Source of the DNA: Erythrobacter mangrovi
GTDB lineage: Bacteria; Pseudomonadota; Alphaproteobacteria; Sphingomonadales; Sphingomonadaceae
DNA: 64,000 nucleotides
Assembly (NCBI RefSeq): GCF_013260645.1
Contig: NZ_CP053921.1
Location: 1-64,000 of the forward strand
Direction of reading: 5' to 3'
Made by a program: the position numbers and the translations under genes. The notes under the pieces were generated by a model that made no database searches, was not told the origin of the DNA, and worked only from the letters and a program-made list of their open reading frames with translations. This document shows positions 17,104 to 25,403 of the stretch, in pieces (position 1 is the stretch's first letter; every line of letters begins with the position of its first letter).

Positions 17104-20040
17104 TCAGAACTTCGTGCGGATACCAAGGCGGTAGTTGCGCCCAATGGCGTTCCCGATGAACGGGTTATAGCCGAGTGGCAAGTAGGCCTGCGCCGGTTCT
17201 TCGTCGAAGATGTTCAGGACGGCGGCAGTCAGCTGAACGTCCATGCCCTCGATCGGAAGGCTGTAATTCGCCACCAGATCGTGTTGCATGTAGCTGCCGC
17301 TGTTCTTGCCGTAATTGCTACCCGCCGGGACACCGGAGATGGCAAAGCATGGATCGCCAGTGCAGCGCTCATCAAACACGCTATCGATGTAATTCACCGA
17401 GTAGCGCAGGTTGAGCTCTCCCGTCCTGAGGTTGACGTAGCCATTGCCACGCCATTCAGGGAGTGTGCCCGGATCGCGGAAGTAGTTGCCGAATCCGACC
17501 GCATCGTAGGCTGGCGTGACCAGGACATCATTCACAAAGAAATCGTCGGTCTTGTAGTTAAGGGTCCAGGTGGCCGTGGCGCCGATCGAGATCAGGCCGA
17601 AGCCCGCCTCGATATCGTAATTCGCGGCGAAATCGAGGCCACGAACCGTCACGTCCGGTCCGTTGACGTACTGGGTCCGGACACGCGCGATATCGAGCCC
17701 GGTGGTCACTCCCTGGGTACAGGCGTTGCCCGAGAAGGTAATCAGGTCGACCAGCACGCTGGAGCAATTCACCGGCAAGGTACCGCTCGTCTGGCCATTG
17801 CCCACAAAGCTGGCGATCGCGTCGGCCGGTGTGATGACGATCTGGTCCTTGAATTCATAGGTCCAGAAGTCGGTGCTGAAGGTAAGCCCGCCCGTCTCCA
17901 CGATGAAACCAACGTTGTAGGTCAATGCGGTTTCGGGATCGAGGTTCGGATTGCCGTAAATATCGACCGACTTGTAGTTGCCGCCCGTCGCCGTCAGGCC
18001 CTGCAGGGCGGTCACGAAGTTGGGGTCGACGTTGCTGGCCAAGGGCCCGCGGAAGGTCGTGCCGATAGAACCGCGCAGAGTCAGCCAGTCAGTCGCCTCG
18101 AAACGAGCTGCAGCCTTCGGATTGATGGTCGAACCGATCGGGCTGCCATAATCCTCGTAGCGGATAGCTGCCGTCAGCTCGAGATTATCGAGAATGGGTA
18201 GTTGGACTTCACCGAAGAATGCATAGACGCTCTGGTCGAGAGAGACCGGACGCGTCCCGCCGAGGAAGATGAACGGCCCAACGCCATCCGTCGCAGTACC
18301 AACACAGCTCTGATCCCCTTCGATGAAGCAGGGATTGATGTTGAGGTTCGACAGATCATTCAGCGGCCGGCTGATGAAGTTGTTCTTCCGGTACTGCGCG
18401 CCCACAGCGAAGTTGACTTCGCCACCGGGCAGTTGGAGCCCGGTGCCGCCAGCGAGCACGATGTCACCAACCCATTGTTCTTCGCGCTGGAAGGTGCCGT
18501 TCGGCACCTGGAGCCAGGCGACGAGGTCCGGATCGTTTTCGAAGCCGGGCACGTAGAAGGGATTAGCGATATCCAGCGTGGGGTTGCTCGGTCCGGCCAG
18601 CACGAAAGGATTGAACCATTGGCAGCCATTCTGGCCCGCGGTGCTGCCCGTGCAGTTCGGACCCCCGAAGCCGTTCAGCGCCGCCTGCAGACGCGAACCT
18701 ACGATACCGGGAGCATAGGCGGTGCGTGCCGAGCGCCAGTAGGTCCCGTCGATATTGAGGACGAGATTGTCGCCTACGTCGATTTCAAAGCCGGTTGAAA
18801 CGCGCCACGCATTGTTCTTGGCAAGGCCTTGCCCCGCCCCACGCTCGGGGTCGCGCGGATTGCCGATGAAGCCGAATGGCCGGTAATAGACATTGGTCAC
18901 AGCCAAGACAGTACCGTTGGCGCCGCCGGACAGCGGGAGGCCCTTCTGGGTCAGGAACGCCGCAACCGCTGGGTTACTGGGAGAGGTGCTGAAGGCACTG
19001 ACAAAGCCCGAGCCCTTTGGCCCCTGCGTCGGCGGGAAGGCTGGCGAATAGTTCAGGCTCTCGAGATCGGTCTTGGCCCATAGAGCGCCAGCGTGCCAAC
19101 GCACTGTGTCCGACAGGTCGGCATCGGCCTGGGCATAGACCTGGTAGCGGTCTTCCTCCTCCGTGATGTTATCGAAGGGGATGTAGGTGAAGCGACAGAC
19201 CGGCGCGGTGTAGAAACCGCCTAGCTCGTTACAGCCGCTGTCGGGAGCGAAGACCGTGCCGGCACCCGAATAAGTGACTGCGAACAACCCCGGGGTCGCG
19301 AGCGCCGAATAACCCGATGCATTCACGTCATAGCTCTGTGACGTGTAATCGCGCTCGGTCGTGGCCAGTTCTGAACGATGCTGCCAACCTGCGCCGACCA
19401 TCACGTTCAGATCGCCGAAGTTCTTCCCGACCAGTGCACTGACGTTGTAGTTTCCGTCCGAGCCGCTGACGAAGGTGTAGTCGCCCGCGACTTCCACCCC
19501 GTCGAAATTGGTGCGTGTAATGAAGTTGGCCACGCCCGCGATTGCATCCGAACCGTATGTGGCCGCAGCGCCGTCCTTGAGTATCTCCACCCGCTGAAGC
19601 GCGAAGAGGGGGATCAGGTTGGTGTCGGTAAAGCCGTCACCCGGTGCCTGGATCATGCGCTTGCCGTTCAACAGCACGAGCGTACGGGTCGCGCCAAGGC
19701 CACGCAGGTTGATCGATCCGTTGCCCTGGAAACCCTGTGCCGCGACGGAAAACTGGTTGGTATCGCCCAGCACGGAACCCACCGAAGGCAGTTCCTTGAT
19801 GAGTTCGAGAGGCGAGGAAATCCCCTTGTTCTGGAGCTCTTCCGCCGTAACCACGGCAACCGGAACCGCTGCATCCTCCGGCGTACCGCGAATATACGAA
19901 CCGGTGACCACGATCCGGGTTTCGTCTGTGCCTTCATCGGACGCCCCGGCTGCCTCTTGCGCAAGCGCAGGGACAGCCGAAATGGCAGCAACAGTAAGTG
20001 CACCAAGCGCGCAACTATGGCGTAGACTAAATTTTCTCAT
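17104..20040 (-). CDS. TonB-dependent outer-membrane receptor
   Basis: A 978-residue outer-membrane protein. A signal peptide (MRKFSLRHSCALGALTVAAI, cleaved near ALAQ) is followed by a TonB box-like segment (ETRIVVTGSYIRG), a plug domain with INLRGLGATRTLVLLNGKRM and EILKDGAAATYGSDAIAGV, then a 22-strand-type barrel ending in RLGIRTKF, a C-terminal aromatic residue as BamA requires. It imports a scarce ligand using the proton-motive force; large receptors of this subgroup in sphingomonads often carry siderophores, carbohydrates or peptides, and the ligand is not evident. ATG 20040 has GGAGAGGG upstream. No transporter gene is adjacent. Confidence 0.92.
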   Translation of the reverse strand: MRKFSLRHSCALGALTVAAISAVPALAQEAAGASDEGTDETRIVVTGSYIRGTPEDAAVPVAVVTAEELQNKGISSPLELIKELPSVGSVLGDTNQFSVAAQGFQGNGSINLRGLGATRTLVLLNGKRMIQAPGDGFTDTNLIPLFALQRVEILKDGAAATYGSDAIAGVANFITRTNFDGVEVAGDYTFVSGSDGNYNVSALVGKNFGDLNVMVGAGWQHRSELATTERDYTSQSYDVNASGYSALATPGLFAVTYSGAGTVFAPDSGCNELGGFYTAPVCRFTYIPFDNITEEEDRYQVYAQADADLSDTVRWHAGALWAKTDLESLNYSPAFPPTQGPKGSGFVSAFSTSPSNPAVAAFLTQKGLPLSGGANGTVLAVTNVYYRPFGFIGNPRDPERGAGQGLAKNNAWRVSTGFEIDVGDNLVLNIDGTYWRSARTAYAPGIVGSRLQAALNGFGGPNCTGSTAGQNGCQWFNPFVLAGPSNPTLDIANPFYVPGFENDPDLVAWLQVPNGTFQREEQWVGDIVLAGGTGLQLPGGEVNFAVGAQYRKNNFISRPLNDLSNLNINPCFIEGDQSCVGTATDGVGPFIFLGGTRPVSLDQSVYAFFGEVQLPILDNLELTAAIRYEDYGSPIGSTINPKAAARFEATDWLTLRGSIGTTFRGPLASNVDPNFVTALQGLTATGGNYKSVDIYGNPNLDPETALTYNVGFIVETGGLTFSTDFWTYEFKDQIVITPADAIASFVGNGQTSGTLPVNCSSVLVDLITFSGNACTQGVTTGLDIARVRTQYVNGPDVTVRGLDFAANYDIEAGFGLISIGATATWTLNYKTDDFFVNDVLVTPAYDAVGFGNYFRDPGTLPEWRGNGYVNLRTGELNLRYSVNYIDSVFDERCTGDPCFAISGVPAGSNYGKNSGSYMQHDLVANYSLPIEGMDVQLTAAVLNIFDEEPAQAYLPLGYNPFIGNAIGRNYRLGIRTKF

Positions 20041-20440
20041 GGACCTCTCCCTCTCCGGCTGCGCATTTGCGCATACCGCTCCCATTGAAATTGAAGCTCC
20101 ATTACACTTTTTTGTCAAGACTCAGGGCCGCAATGCCGTAGCGTCTTTGGCAGGCAACATACCCGTGCTTCGAAAAGCCTTTCAGCTGCAAGCTGCCGAT
20201 AATGCAGGCGTTCTCACGGTGCCAAGGGATGAGAACTCAATCCCTTGGTCGGTCCACCGCTCATTTGATGGGTAAAAATATAGTCGCATCGGCTCGGAAT
20301 TCATTGCCGCTGTTCAGGCTGGCGGCGGCCGGAGTATCGACATTCAAGGACAGCCACCGGGCGTCGACAAACAGCCCACGCCGCCCGAAACAGCGCGGAA
20401 AAAGGATACTCCGGGCGACCGCAGCTTGCAGGATCCGCCG
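20041..20440. other. 400-base intergenic region upstream of the TonB receptor
   Basis: No convincing coding region on either strand. A striking inverted repeat is present at 20222-20248 (CCAAGGGAT and ATCCCTTGG). The rest probably contains the receptor promoter on the minus strand, but I cannot place it. Confidence 0.5.
20222..20248. promoter_or_regulatory. 27-base inverted repeat, possible operator
   Basis: CCAAGGGAT and ATCCCTTGG are perfect 9-base arms around GAGAACTCA, with a further inner TGA/TCA pairing. It lies 180 bases upstream of the TonB receptor start and 190 bases past the UrcA gene. It could be an operator or a transcript hairpin. Confidence 0.4.
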
Positions 20441-20800
20441 TTACGATTCGCCCTTTGCTTTCCGCACGACAGAATCCATCTGTGGTCTGGCACTCGCCCA
20501 CGCCTCATCTCGGCACGGTTTCTCCATCAGAGGGCCGTACAAGGGGAGTGGCGACGGAATGCTGCACATATTGTCGATAGCCCCTTCGACTCTCTTCTCC
20601 ATCTCTGCTTCGCCAGCAGCGGACTTGAGATCAAGGTCCCCGATAAACACGGTGCGCACGATGACGTCGGGTGACGGATGCAACTTACCAACGACGATGA
20701 TCGGTGAGCGTTGCTCGGGTGGCTGCGACGACTGAGCGGTCGCGGTTCCGCTGGCCAACAAGGCCAATGCGAGCGGAACGAAGTATGAGGATAGTTTCAT
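20441..20800 (-). CDS. UrcA family protein
   Basis: A 119-residue exported protein: signal peptide MKLSSYFVPLALALLASGTA, then the UrcA pattern of a short hydrophilic domain with DLDLKSAAGEAEMEKRVEGA and two conserved cysteines (NMCSIPS and EKPCRDEA) likely to form a disulfide. UrcA proteins are common in sphingomonads and caulobacters and have no established function; they often sit beside TonB receptors, as here. ATG 20800 is preferred over a longer form since it gives a clean signal peptide and has GGAGC upstream. Confidence 0.75.
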   Translation of the reverse strand: MKLSSYFVPLALALLASGTATAQSSQPPEQRSPIIVVGKLHPSPDVIVRTVFIGDLDLKSAAGEAEMEKRVEGAIDNMCSIPSPLPLYGPLMEKPCRDEAWASARPQMDSVVRKAKGES

Positions 20801-21119
20801 ACAGCTGCTCCTTCCTGGAACACCGAGCCTACGCATTACTCCAATTCGGTGCGAAGGTAAATCTCCGGAACAGAAGCCAATGAAACTCCCGCCAACTTCC
20901 GAACGGTCGACGCGAATGTTGAGGCAGAATACAAGCCGGCATCGCTGATTGGGCTATGGCTGAAATCGATCCACCAGCTGCCCCTCCGCTGTTGCGGGCC
21001 GAGACGGAAGTCAACTTGGTTGGATCATGAATTCTCTCGCATCCACCTGCACGAATAGATGGCGCAATCGAGATTTCTCAAATTGTGCTATGCTTGTTTC
21101 TTTAATGGAGGAGAGAACA
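20801..21119. other. intergenic region between UrcA and DUF5676 genes
   Basis: This 319-base stretch separates divergent genes. I found no supported gene or RNA. A possible promoter for the DUF5676 gene lies close to its GGAGGAG ribosome site. Confidence 0.4.
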
Positions 21120-21377
21120 ATGAAAATCGATGCCATCAAGCTGGGCCTGGCCAGCGGAATCGTCTTCGCAATCGTCTGGGTTATCTGTAGCCTCTTCGTG
21201 TTCGCAATGCCGATGGGCATGTCCCGGTTCGGCGGGCACATGGTCCATGCGGATCTGGCGCACTTTCCCTGGATACTCAGCTGGGCTGGATTTCTCTTTG
21301 GACTGATCGCGTGGTCGGTTCTGGCGGGGATTATCGCCTGGGGGATCGCGGCGGTCTACAATCGACTGCTCGGGTAA
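21120..21377 (+). CDS. DUF5676 family small membrane protein
   Basis: An 85-residue protein with two transmembrane helices: SGIVFAIVWVICSLFVFAM and WAGFLFGLIAWSVLAGIIAW. A short loop GHMVHADLAHFPW lies between them and ends match the DUF5676 pattern (AAVYNRLL). The role is unknown; related genes are often found near metal-handling functions (family knowledge, weak). The ATG is preceded by a strong GGAGGAGAG. Confidence 0.8.
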   Translation: MKIDAIKLGLASGIVFAIVWVICSLFVFAMPMGMSRFGGHMVHADLAHFPWILSWAGFLFGLIAWSVLAGIIAWGIAAVYNRLLG

Positions 21378-21508
21378 GCCCCACCACAAGGGCTGGCCGG
21401 ACGAACCACGAGCGAACGACACTCGGCAACGCTTGAAAGGCGCTTATCGGCTGCTTCTGGGTATCGAATGCCGGGGCAGCATTTTCCGAGATTGGGTGGA
21501 AAGCAGTC

Positions 21509-22060
21509 TTGGGCTGCGATACGCAAAATTCAGGTTATAAGACGAGGACTGAGATTTTGGAGACGGTCAAAATTGTCGGCTTCGCCACCTTGGCTGCCGT
21601 CGTTTACGGGATTTTGCACGATCAAGTCACTGCGCATGTTTGCGTCGAGTATTTTACCATTGCTCACCCTCCAATATTCCCGACCGATTCACCGTTTCTA
21701 CTGGCCATCGGATGGGGATTTATAGCAACTTGGTGGGTTGGCTTGCCGCTCGGAATCCTGCTCGCCGCTACCGCACGCATCGGGCGAAATGGCAAACTTG
21801 GGCTCATTCAACTTCGACGACCGATAACACTTCTGATGGCGGTTTCGGGCTGCGCCGCTTTGCTTTCGGGTTTTCTGGGCGCGTCGCTGGTCGCCATGCA
21901 GTTAATAGACCTGCCGGGGGATTGGGGCACCGTAATCCCAATTAGCCAGTGGCCTGCCTTTGCCTTTGCAGTATGGGCGCATTCGGCAAGCTACCTTGTG
22001 GGCACATTGGGTGGACTGGTGGTGATAGCATCGACCCTAAAGCATCGGCTGGGCTCCTGA
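21509..22060 (+). CDS. hypothetical four-helix membrane protein
   Basis: Up to 183 residues with four predicted transmembrane segments: VGFATLAAVVYGIL, LLAIGWGFIATWWVG, LLMAVSGCAALLSGF and VWAHSASYLVGTLGG. A conserved-looking HVCVEYFTIAHPPIFPT follows the first helix. I do not know a function. No ATG is available near the N-terminus; the start is TTG 21509 or, more plausibly, TTG 21557, which has GAGG upstream and begins shortly before the first helix. Codon bias is weaker than in core genes. Confidence 0.6.
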   Translation: MGCDTQNSGYKTRTEILETVKIVGFATLAAVVYGILHDQVTAHVCVEYFTIAHPPIFPTDSPFLLAIGWGFIATWWVGLPLGILLAATARIGRNGKLGLIQLRRPITLLMAVSGCAALLSGFLGASLVAMQLIDLPGDWGTVIPISQWPAFAFAVWAHSASYLVGTLGGLVVIASTLKHRLGS

Positions 22061-22103
22061 TCCCGAGCGCTCGCGATCGGATCGCGAACGGACCGCCAAG
22101 CCC

Positions 22104-22541
22104 TCAGCGCAGCACGCGCGGGCCGCTGCCCTTCTCGCCCCATTTGTCGCCGGCGTTGTAGAGCGCGCATTTCTTGAGGCTCAGGCAGCCGCAGCCGATG
22201 CAGCCGTCGAGGTCTTCGCGCACTTTCTCCAGTTGCGCGATCTGGGCGTCGATCCGCTGGCGGATCGCGCCGCTGATGCGCTTCCAGTCGCCGGCATTGG
22301 GCGTGCGACCCTGCGGCAGGCGTTTCATCGCTTCCTCGATCTCACCCAGCGACAGGCCCAGCCGTTGCGCGATCAGGATGAAGCTCAGGCGGCGGATGTC
22401 GCTGCGCGGATAGCGGCGCTGGTTGCCGCCGGTCCGCCAGGGTTCGACCAGCCCCTTGTCCTCGTAATAGCGGATCGCGGAGACGCTGAGCCCGGTTCGC
22501 TGGGCCAGTTCACCGATCGAGAGCAGATCGTTCGCTTTCAT
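22104..22541 (-). CDS. soxR: redox-sensitive transcriptional activator SoxR
   Basis: A 145-residue MerR-family protein with N-terminal helix-turn-helix (SIGELAQRTGLSVSAIRYYE) and the [2Fe-2S] cluster motif C114-x2-C117-x-C119-x5-C125 (CIGCGCLSLKKC), the hallmark of SoxR. Oxidation of the cluster by redox-cycling compounds activates transcription. It is divergent from a VOC/glyoxalase gene with a SoxR box in between; no soxS is present, as is usual outside enterobacteria. The likely target is therefore its neighbour. Confidence 0.95.
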   Translation of the reverse strand: MKANDLLSIGELAQRTGLSVSAIRYYEDKGLVEPWRTGGNQRRYPRSDIRRLSFILIAQRLGLSLGEIEEAMKRLPQGRTPNAGDWKRISGAIRQRIDAQIAQLEKVREDLDGCIGCGCLSLKKCALYNAGDKWGEKGSGPRVLR

Positions 22542-22562
22542 CGATCACAGCCATAGCAAAAT

Positions 22563-22600
22563 TGACCCTTGACCTCAAGTTAGGTTGAGGTTGCATCTAC
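22563..22600 (+). promoter_or_regulatory. SoxR box and promoter of the glyoxalase gene
   Basis: CCTCAAGTTAGGTTGAGG (22573-22590) has perfect CCTCAA/TTGAGG arms, the SoxR operator form. It sits inside a 19-base spacer between -35 TTGACC (22569-22574) and -10 CATCTA (22594-22599), facing the VOC gene. The overlong spacer is what SoxR corrects on activation. Confidence 0.8.
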
Positions 22601-22655
22601 ATCGGCATCGCCAATCCCCCGCTCTCGGATGCGGGACACAAGCAGGAGATGCACA

Positions 22656-23027
22656 ATGCCCAAGGGTCAACTCGAACACGCCAATATCACCGTCACCGAT
22701 CCCGAACGCAGCGCGAAGCTGTTCGAACAGCTGCTTGGCTGGCACGAACGCTGGCGCGGCCCGTCGCAGCTTGGCGGGTGGACAATCCATGTGGGTGACG
22801 AGACCACCTATCTGGCGATCTACACCAACGAAAATGCCAGGGGCGGCTTCGCCAAGGGCGTTCCGCTCAACCATGTCGGCCTGCTGGTCGATGATCTCGA
22901 CGCAGCCGAAGCAATCGTGGCCGAACACGGGCTCGAACCGTTCAACCATGCCGATTACGAACCCGGCCGCCGGTTCTATTTCTTCGACTGGGACGGGATC
23001 GAATTCGAGGTGGTCAGCTATGAATGA
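22656..23027 (+). CDS. VOC/glyoxalase family protein
   Basis: A 123-residue single vicinal-oxygen-chelate domain with two beta-alpha-beta units: LEHANITVTDPERSAKLFEQ at the start and NHVGLLVDDLDAAEAIVAEH in the middle. Metal ligands are likely H8, H75 (NHVGLLV) and E118 (IEFEVVS). These proteins act as dioxygenases, lyases or drug-binding resistance proteins; the substrate here is not predictable. The SoxR-controlled promoter upstream suggests a role in detoxifying a redox-active compound or its products. AGGAG precedes ATG 22656. Confidence 0.85.
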   Translation: MPKGQLEHANITVTDPERSAKLFEQLLGWHERWRGPSQLGGWTIHVGDETTYLAIYTNENARGGFAKGVPLNHVGLLVDDLDAAEAIVAEHGLEPFNHADYEPGRRFYFFDWDGIEFEVVSYE

Positions 23028-23154
23028 GATCATGCCTCGCGAACCGATGTTCGCCGGCCGCAAACAGGACGCCAAGCCAAAGGTCGAGCCCGAAGCCCCA
23101 CCCTTGGCAACACCCCATTCCCAAACGCAAAAGCTGGTGTATCGTCTCTCCTGA
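23020..23154 (+). CDS. possible 44-residue small protein
   Basis: ATG 23020 overlaps the stop of the VOC gene by 8 bases and opens a 44-codon frame rich in Pro, Lys and Glu (REPMFAGRKQDAKPKVEPEA). It has no recognisable domain. It may be a translationally coupled small gene or chance; it ends 14 bases before the amidohydrolase start. Confidence 0.3.
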   Translation: MNEIMPREPMFAGRKQDAKPKVEPEAPPLATPHSQTQKLVYRLS

Positions 23155-23168
23155 CCAAGGGAGATACC

Positions 23169-24425
23169 ATGCACCGATTCCTCATCGCCACCGCCGCATT
23201 GGCGCTTGCTGCGCCGCTTTCCGCCGAAACCGTGGCGGTCACCGCCGACCGCATGCTCGACGTCGAAACCGGCAAGTACCTCGCCAATCCGGTGGTGGTG
23301 ATCGTCGATGGGAAAATCACCAGCGTGACGTCGGGCGGTGCGCTTCCGCAGGGAGCGGAGCACGTCGATCTTGCCGGGCACACATTGCTGCCCGGCCTGA
23401 TCGATATGCACGTGCACCTTGACGGTCGACCCGAATATGGTGGCTACAGCGGCCTCGAGTTCACGGACAATTTCTCGACGGTGCTCGGGGTGGTCAATGC
23501 CGAACGGATGCTGCGCGTCGGCTTCACCACGGTCCGCAACGTCGGCGATTCCAACTACAACGTGAAAGCCCTCGATCAGGCGATCGAAGAAGGCTGGACG
23601 CAAGGTCCGCGCATCGTCACCACCAACTATGCGCTGGGCGCGACAGGCGGGCATTGCGACGAAACCTACCTGCCGCCGAGCTTCGAAGCCAGGAGCCCCG
23701 GCGTCGCCGATTCCCCCGAGGACTTTCGCGTCCGCGTGCGCGAACAGCGCAAGTACGGTGCGGAAGCGATCAAGGTTTGCGCAACTGGCGGCGTGTTCAG
23801 CCGCAACACCGAACCCGGCCAACAGCAGCTGCACGAAGAAGAATTGCGCGCCATCGCCGACGAGGCCCATTTCTGGGGCCTCAAGGTTGCCGCGCATGCG
23901 CATGGTGCAGGTGGGATCAAGGCCGCGATCCGCGCCGGCATCGACACGATCGAACATGCCAGCCTGATCGACGACGAGGGAATTCGCTTGGCCAAGGAGC
24001 GGGGTGCCTGGCTGAGCATGGACATCTACAACACCGACTATACCCAGCGCACCGGCAAGGCGAATGGCGTGCTGGAGGACAATTTGCGCAAGGATCGCGA
24101 GATCGCGCAGATCCAGCGCGACAACTTCCGCAAGGCTCACAAGGCGGGCGTCGGCATGGTCTTTGCCAGCGACGCCGGGGTAATGCCGCACGAGGAAATC
24201 GGCGGTCAGTTCGCGGTGATGGTCGAATATGGCATGACCCCGCTCGAGGCGATCCGCGCAGCGACCGTCAATGCCTCAAGGGCGCTTGGGCAGGAAGGTC
24301 AGGTCGGCGTAGTCAAGCCCGGTGCCTGGGGCGACCTGATTGCAGTTTCGGGCGATCCTTTGGCAGACGTCAGCGAACTGGCCGACGTCGACGCGGTTGT
24401 CAAAGGCGGGATTCTGGTCGACTGA
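23169..24425 (+). CDS. exported metal-dependent amidohydrolase
   Basis: A 418-residue enzyme with a signal peptide (MHRFLIATAALALAAPLSA). The amidohydrolase metal site is visible: HVH in LIDMHVHLDG (about residue 80), a Lys in AEAIKVCATGG, histidines in AAHAHGAGG and IEHASLI, and the final Asp in VFASDAGVM. This is the imidazolonepropionase/prolidase-like branch of the superfamily, which hydrolyses C-N bonds of dipeptides or cyclic amides in the periplasm. The exact substrate is unknown. Its 3' end overlaps the convergent ArsR gene by 26 bases. Confidence 0.87.
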   Translation: MHRFLIATAALALAAPLSAETVAVTADRMLDVETGKYLANPVVVIVDGKITSVTSGGALPQGAEHVDLAGHTLLPGLIDMHVHLDGRPEYGGYSGLEFTDNFSTVLGVVNAERMLRVGFTTVRNVGDSNYNVKALDQAIEEGWTQGPRIVTTNYALGATGGHCDETYLPPSFEARSPGVADSPEDFRVRVREQRKYGAEAIKVCATGGVFSRNTEPGQQQLHEEELRAIADEAHFWGLKVAAHAHGAGGIKAAIRAGIDTIEHASLIDDEGIRLAKERGAWLSMDIYNTDYTQRTGKANGVLEDNLRKDREIAQIQRDNFRKAHKAGVGMVFASDAGVMPHEEIGGQFAVMVEYGMTPLEAIRAATVNASRALGQEGQVGVVKPGAWGDLIAVSGDPLADVSELADVDAVVKGGILVD

Positions 24426-24723
24426 CGCGTGCGCCGGCGAAGCCGGCCATGGCGTTCATCGGTACGTCCTCGAACCGCCCCAGCCAGCGGCGCGCCATCT
24501 TCGCGAGCGGCATCGGGTTGAGGTAGTGCCGCTTGCACCGCCCGTCGCGTTCGCTCGCCACCAGTTCGGCAGCCTCGAGCACTGCGAGGTGCTTCGCCAC
24601 CGCCTGGCGGGTCATCGGCAAGTCTTCGGAAAGATCGGATAGCGTCAGCCCGCCTTCCGCACTCAGCCGGTCCAGCAGGAGCCGGCGGGTCGGGTCGGAA
24701 AGGGCGACGAAGGTATCCGTCAT
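24400..24723 (-). CDS. ArsR/SmtB-type helix-turn-helix regulator
   Basis: A 107-residue winged-helix protein (FVALSDPTRRLLLDRL ... LPMTRQAVAKHLAVLEAAEL ... RDGRCKRHYLNP). It lacks the metal-binding cysteine pair ELCVCDL of true arsenic sensors. This form, often beside SRPBCC/AHSA1 genes, usually represses a neighbouring small gene; no AHSA1 gene is visible here. It is the last gene of ubiA-yedK-arsR on the minus strand. Confidence 0.85.
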   Translation of the reverse strand: MTDTFVALSDPTRRLLLDRLSAEGGLTLSDLSEDLPMTRQAVAKHLAVLEAAELVASERDGRCKRHYLNPMPLAKMARRWLGRFEDVPMNAMAGFAGARVSRPESRL

Positions 24724-24770
24724 GCGAACAAGGTTAAGATCGCCTTTCCGAGTCGCTCAAGCTCTGGGAC

Positions 24771-25391
24771 CTAGAGCAAGCCGACTTGTCCACCACCGGA
24801 CCACGCGTCGCGCGTCCGGTCGAGTGTTAGCTCGCCCAGCCAGGGCCGGCACAAGGCCAAGGCTTGCTGGGGCGTGCCCTGGGTCCAGGTCGCAAGATCG
24901 CCATCGGCCAGCAGTACTGGCATCCGGGTGTGGACTTCCGCAGCTGCGCCGACTGCGTCGGTAATTACCATCGAATAGCATTCGCCCCATTCGTCGGAAT
25001 TGCGCCAGATGCCTGCCACCGCAAACACCTCCGCATCAGGGCGACTAAGCCAGCTGCGCGTCTTGGCGCCCTTCGGCCCTTCGGCTTCGGCCCAGGCGGT
25101 GACGGGGATCAGGCAGCGGCGTTCTTTGAAACTATAGCGCCAGAAGAAGCTCGACAGCTTGTCAGTGCGGGTATTGTTGACCGGTTTCGGCTTGAGCGGC
25201 TGGCCATCCCTGCCCTTGAGGACGAGTGGGAAGCCCCAGCTCATCTGCCTCAGGCGCCCTTCTGCCACCACCGCCCCGGGATAGCCGGGATAGACCTCGT
25301 CACCGAGATTCGCCCCGCTCAACTCGTTCACCGCGTCAAACCACTTCGCGACCTCATCCTTGGCCTTGGTCATGCGGTAGAGGTTGCACAT
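24771..25391 (-). CDS. SOS response-associated peptidase, YedK/HMCES family
   Basis: A 206-residue SRAP protein. Catalytic Cys 2 follows the initiator Met (MCNLYRM); the conserved Asn is in KPVNNTRTDKL, the acidic residue in AWAEAEG and the His in VHTRMPVLL. The family forms a thiazolidine crosslink between Cys 2 and abasic sites in single-stranded DNA, protecting the replication fork. It lies 12 bases downstream of ubiA on the same strand, an incidental pairing. Length is normal. Confidence 0.9.
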   Translation of the reverse strand: MCNLYRMTKAKDEVAKWFDAVNELSGANLGDEVYPGYPGAVVAEGRLRQMSWGFPLVLKGRDGQPLKPKPVNNTRTDKLSSFFWRYSFKERRCLIPVTAWAEAEGPKGAKTRSWLSRPDAEVFAVAGIWRNSDEWGECYSMVITDAVGAAAEVHTRMPVLLADGDLATWTQGTPQQALALCRPWLGELTLDRTRDAWSGGGQVGLL

Positions 25392-25403
25392 CAGGCCCTG
25401 CTC

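Noticed and set aside
20301..20501. A 66-codon minus-strand frame upstream of the TonB receptor
   Set aside because: It overlaps the end of the UrcA gene in another frame, has no clear ribosome site and no recognisable sequence.
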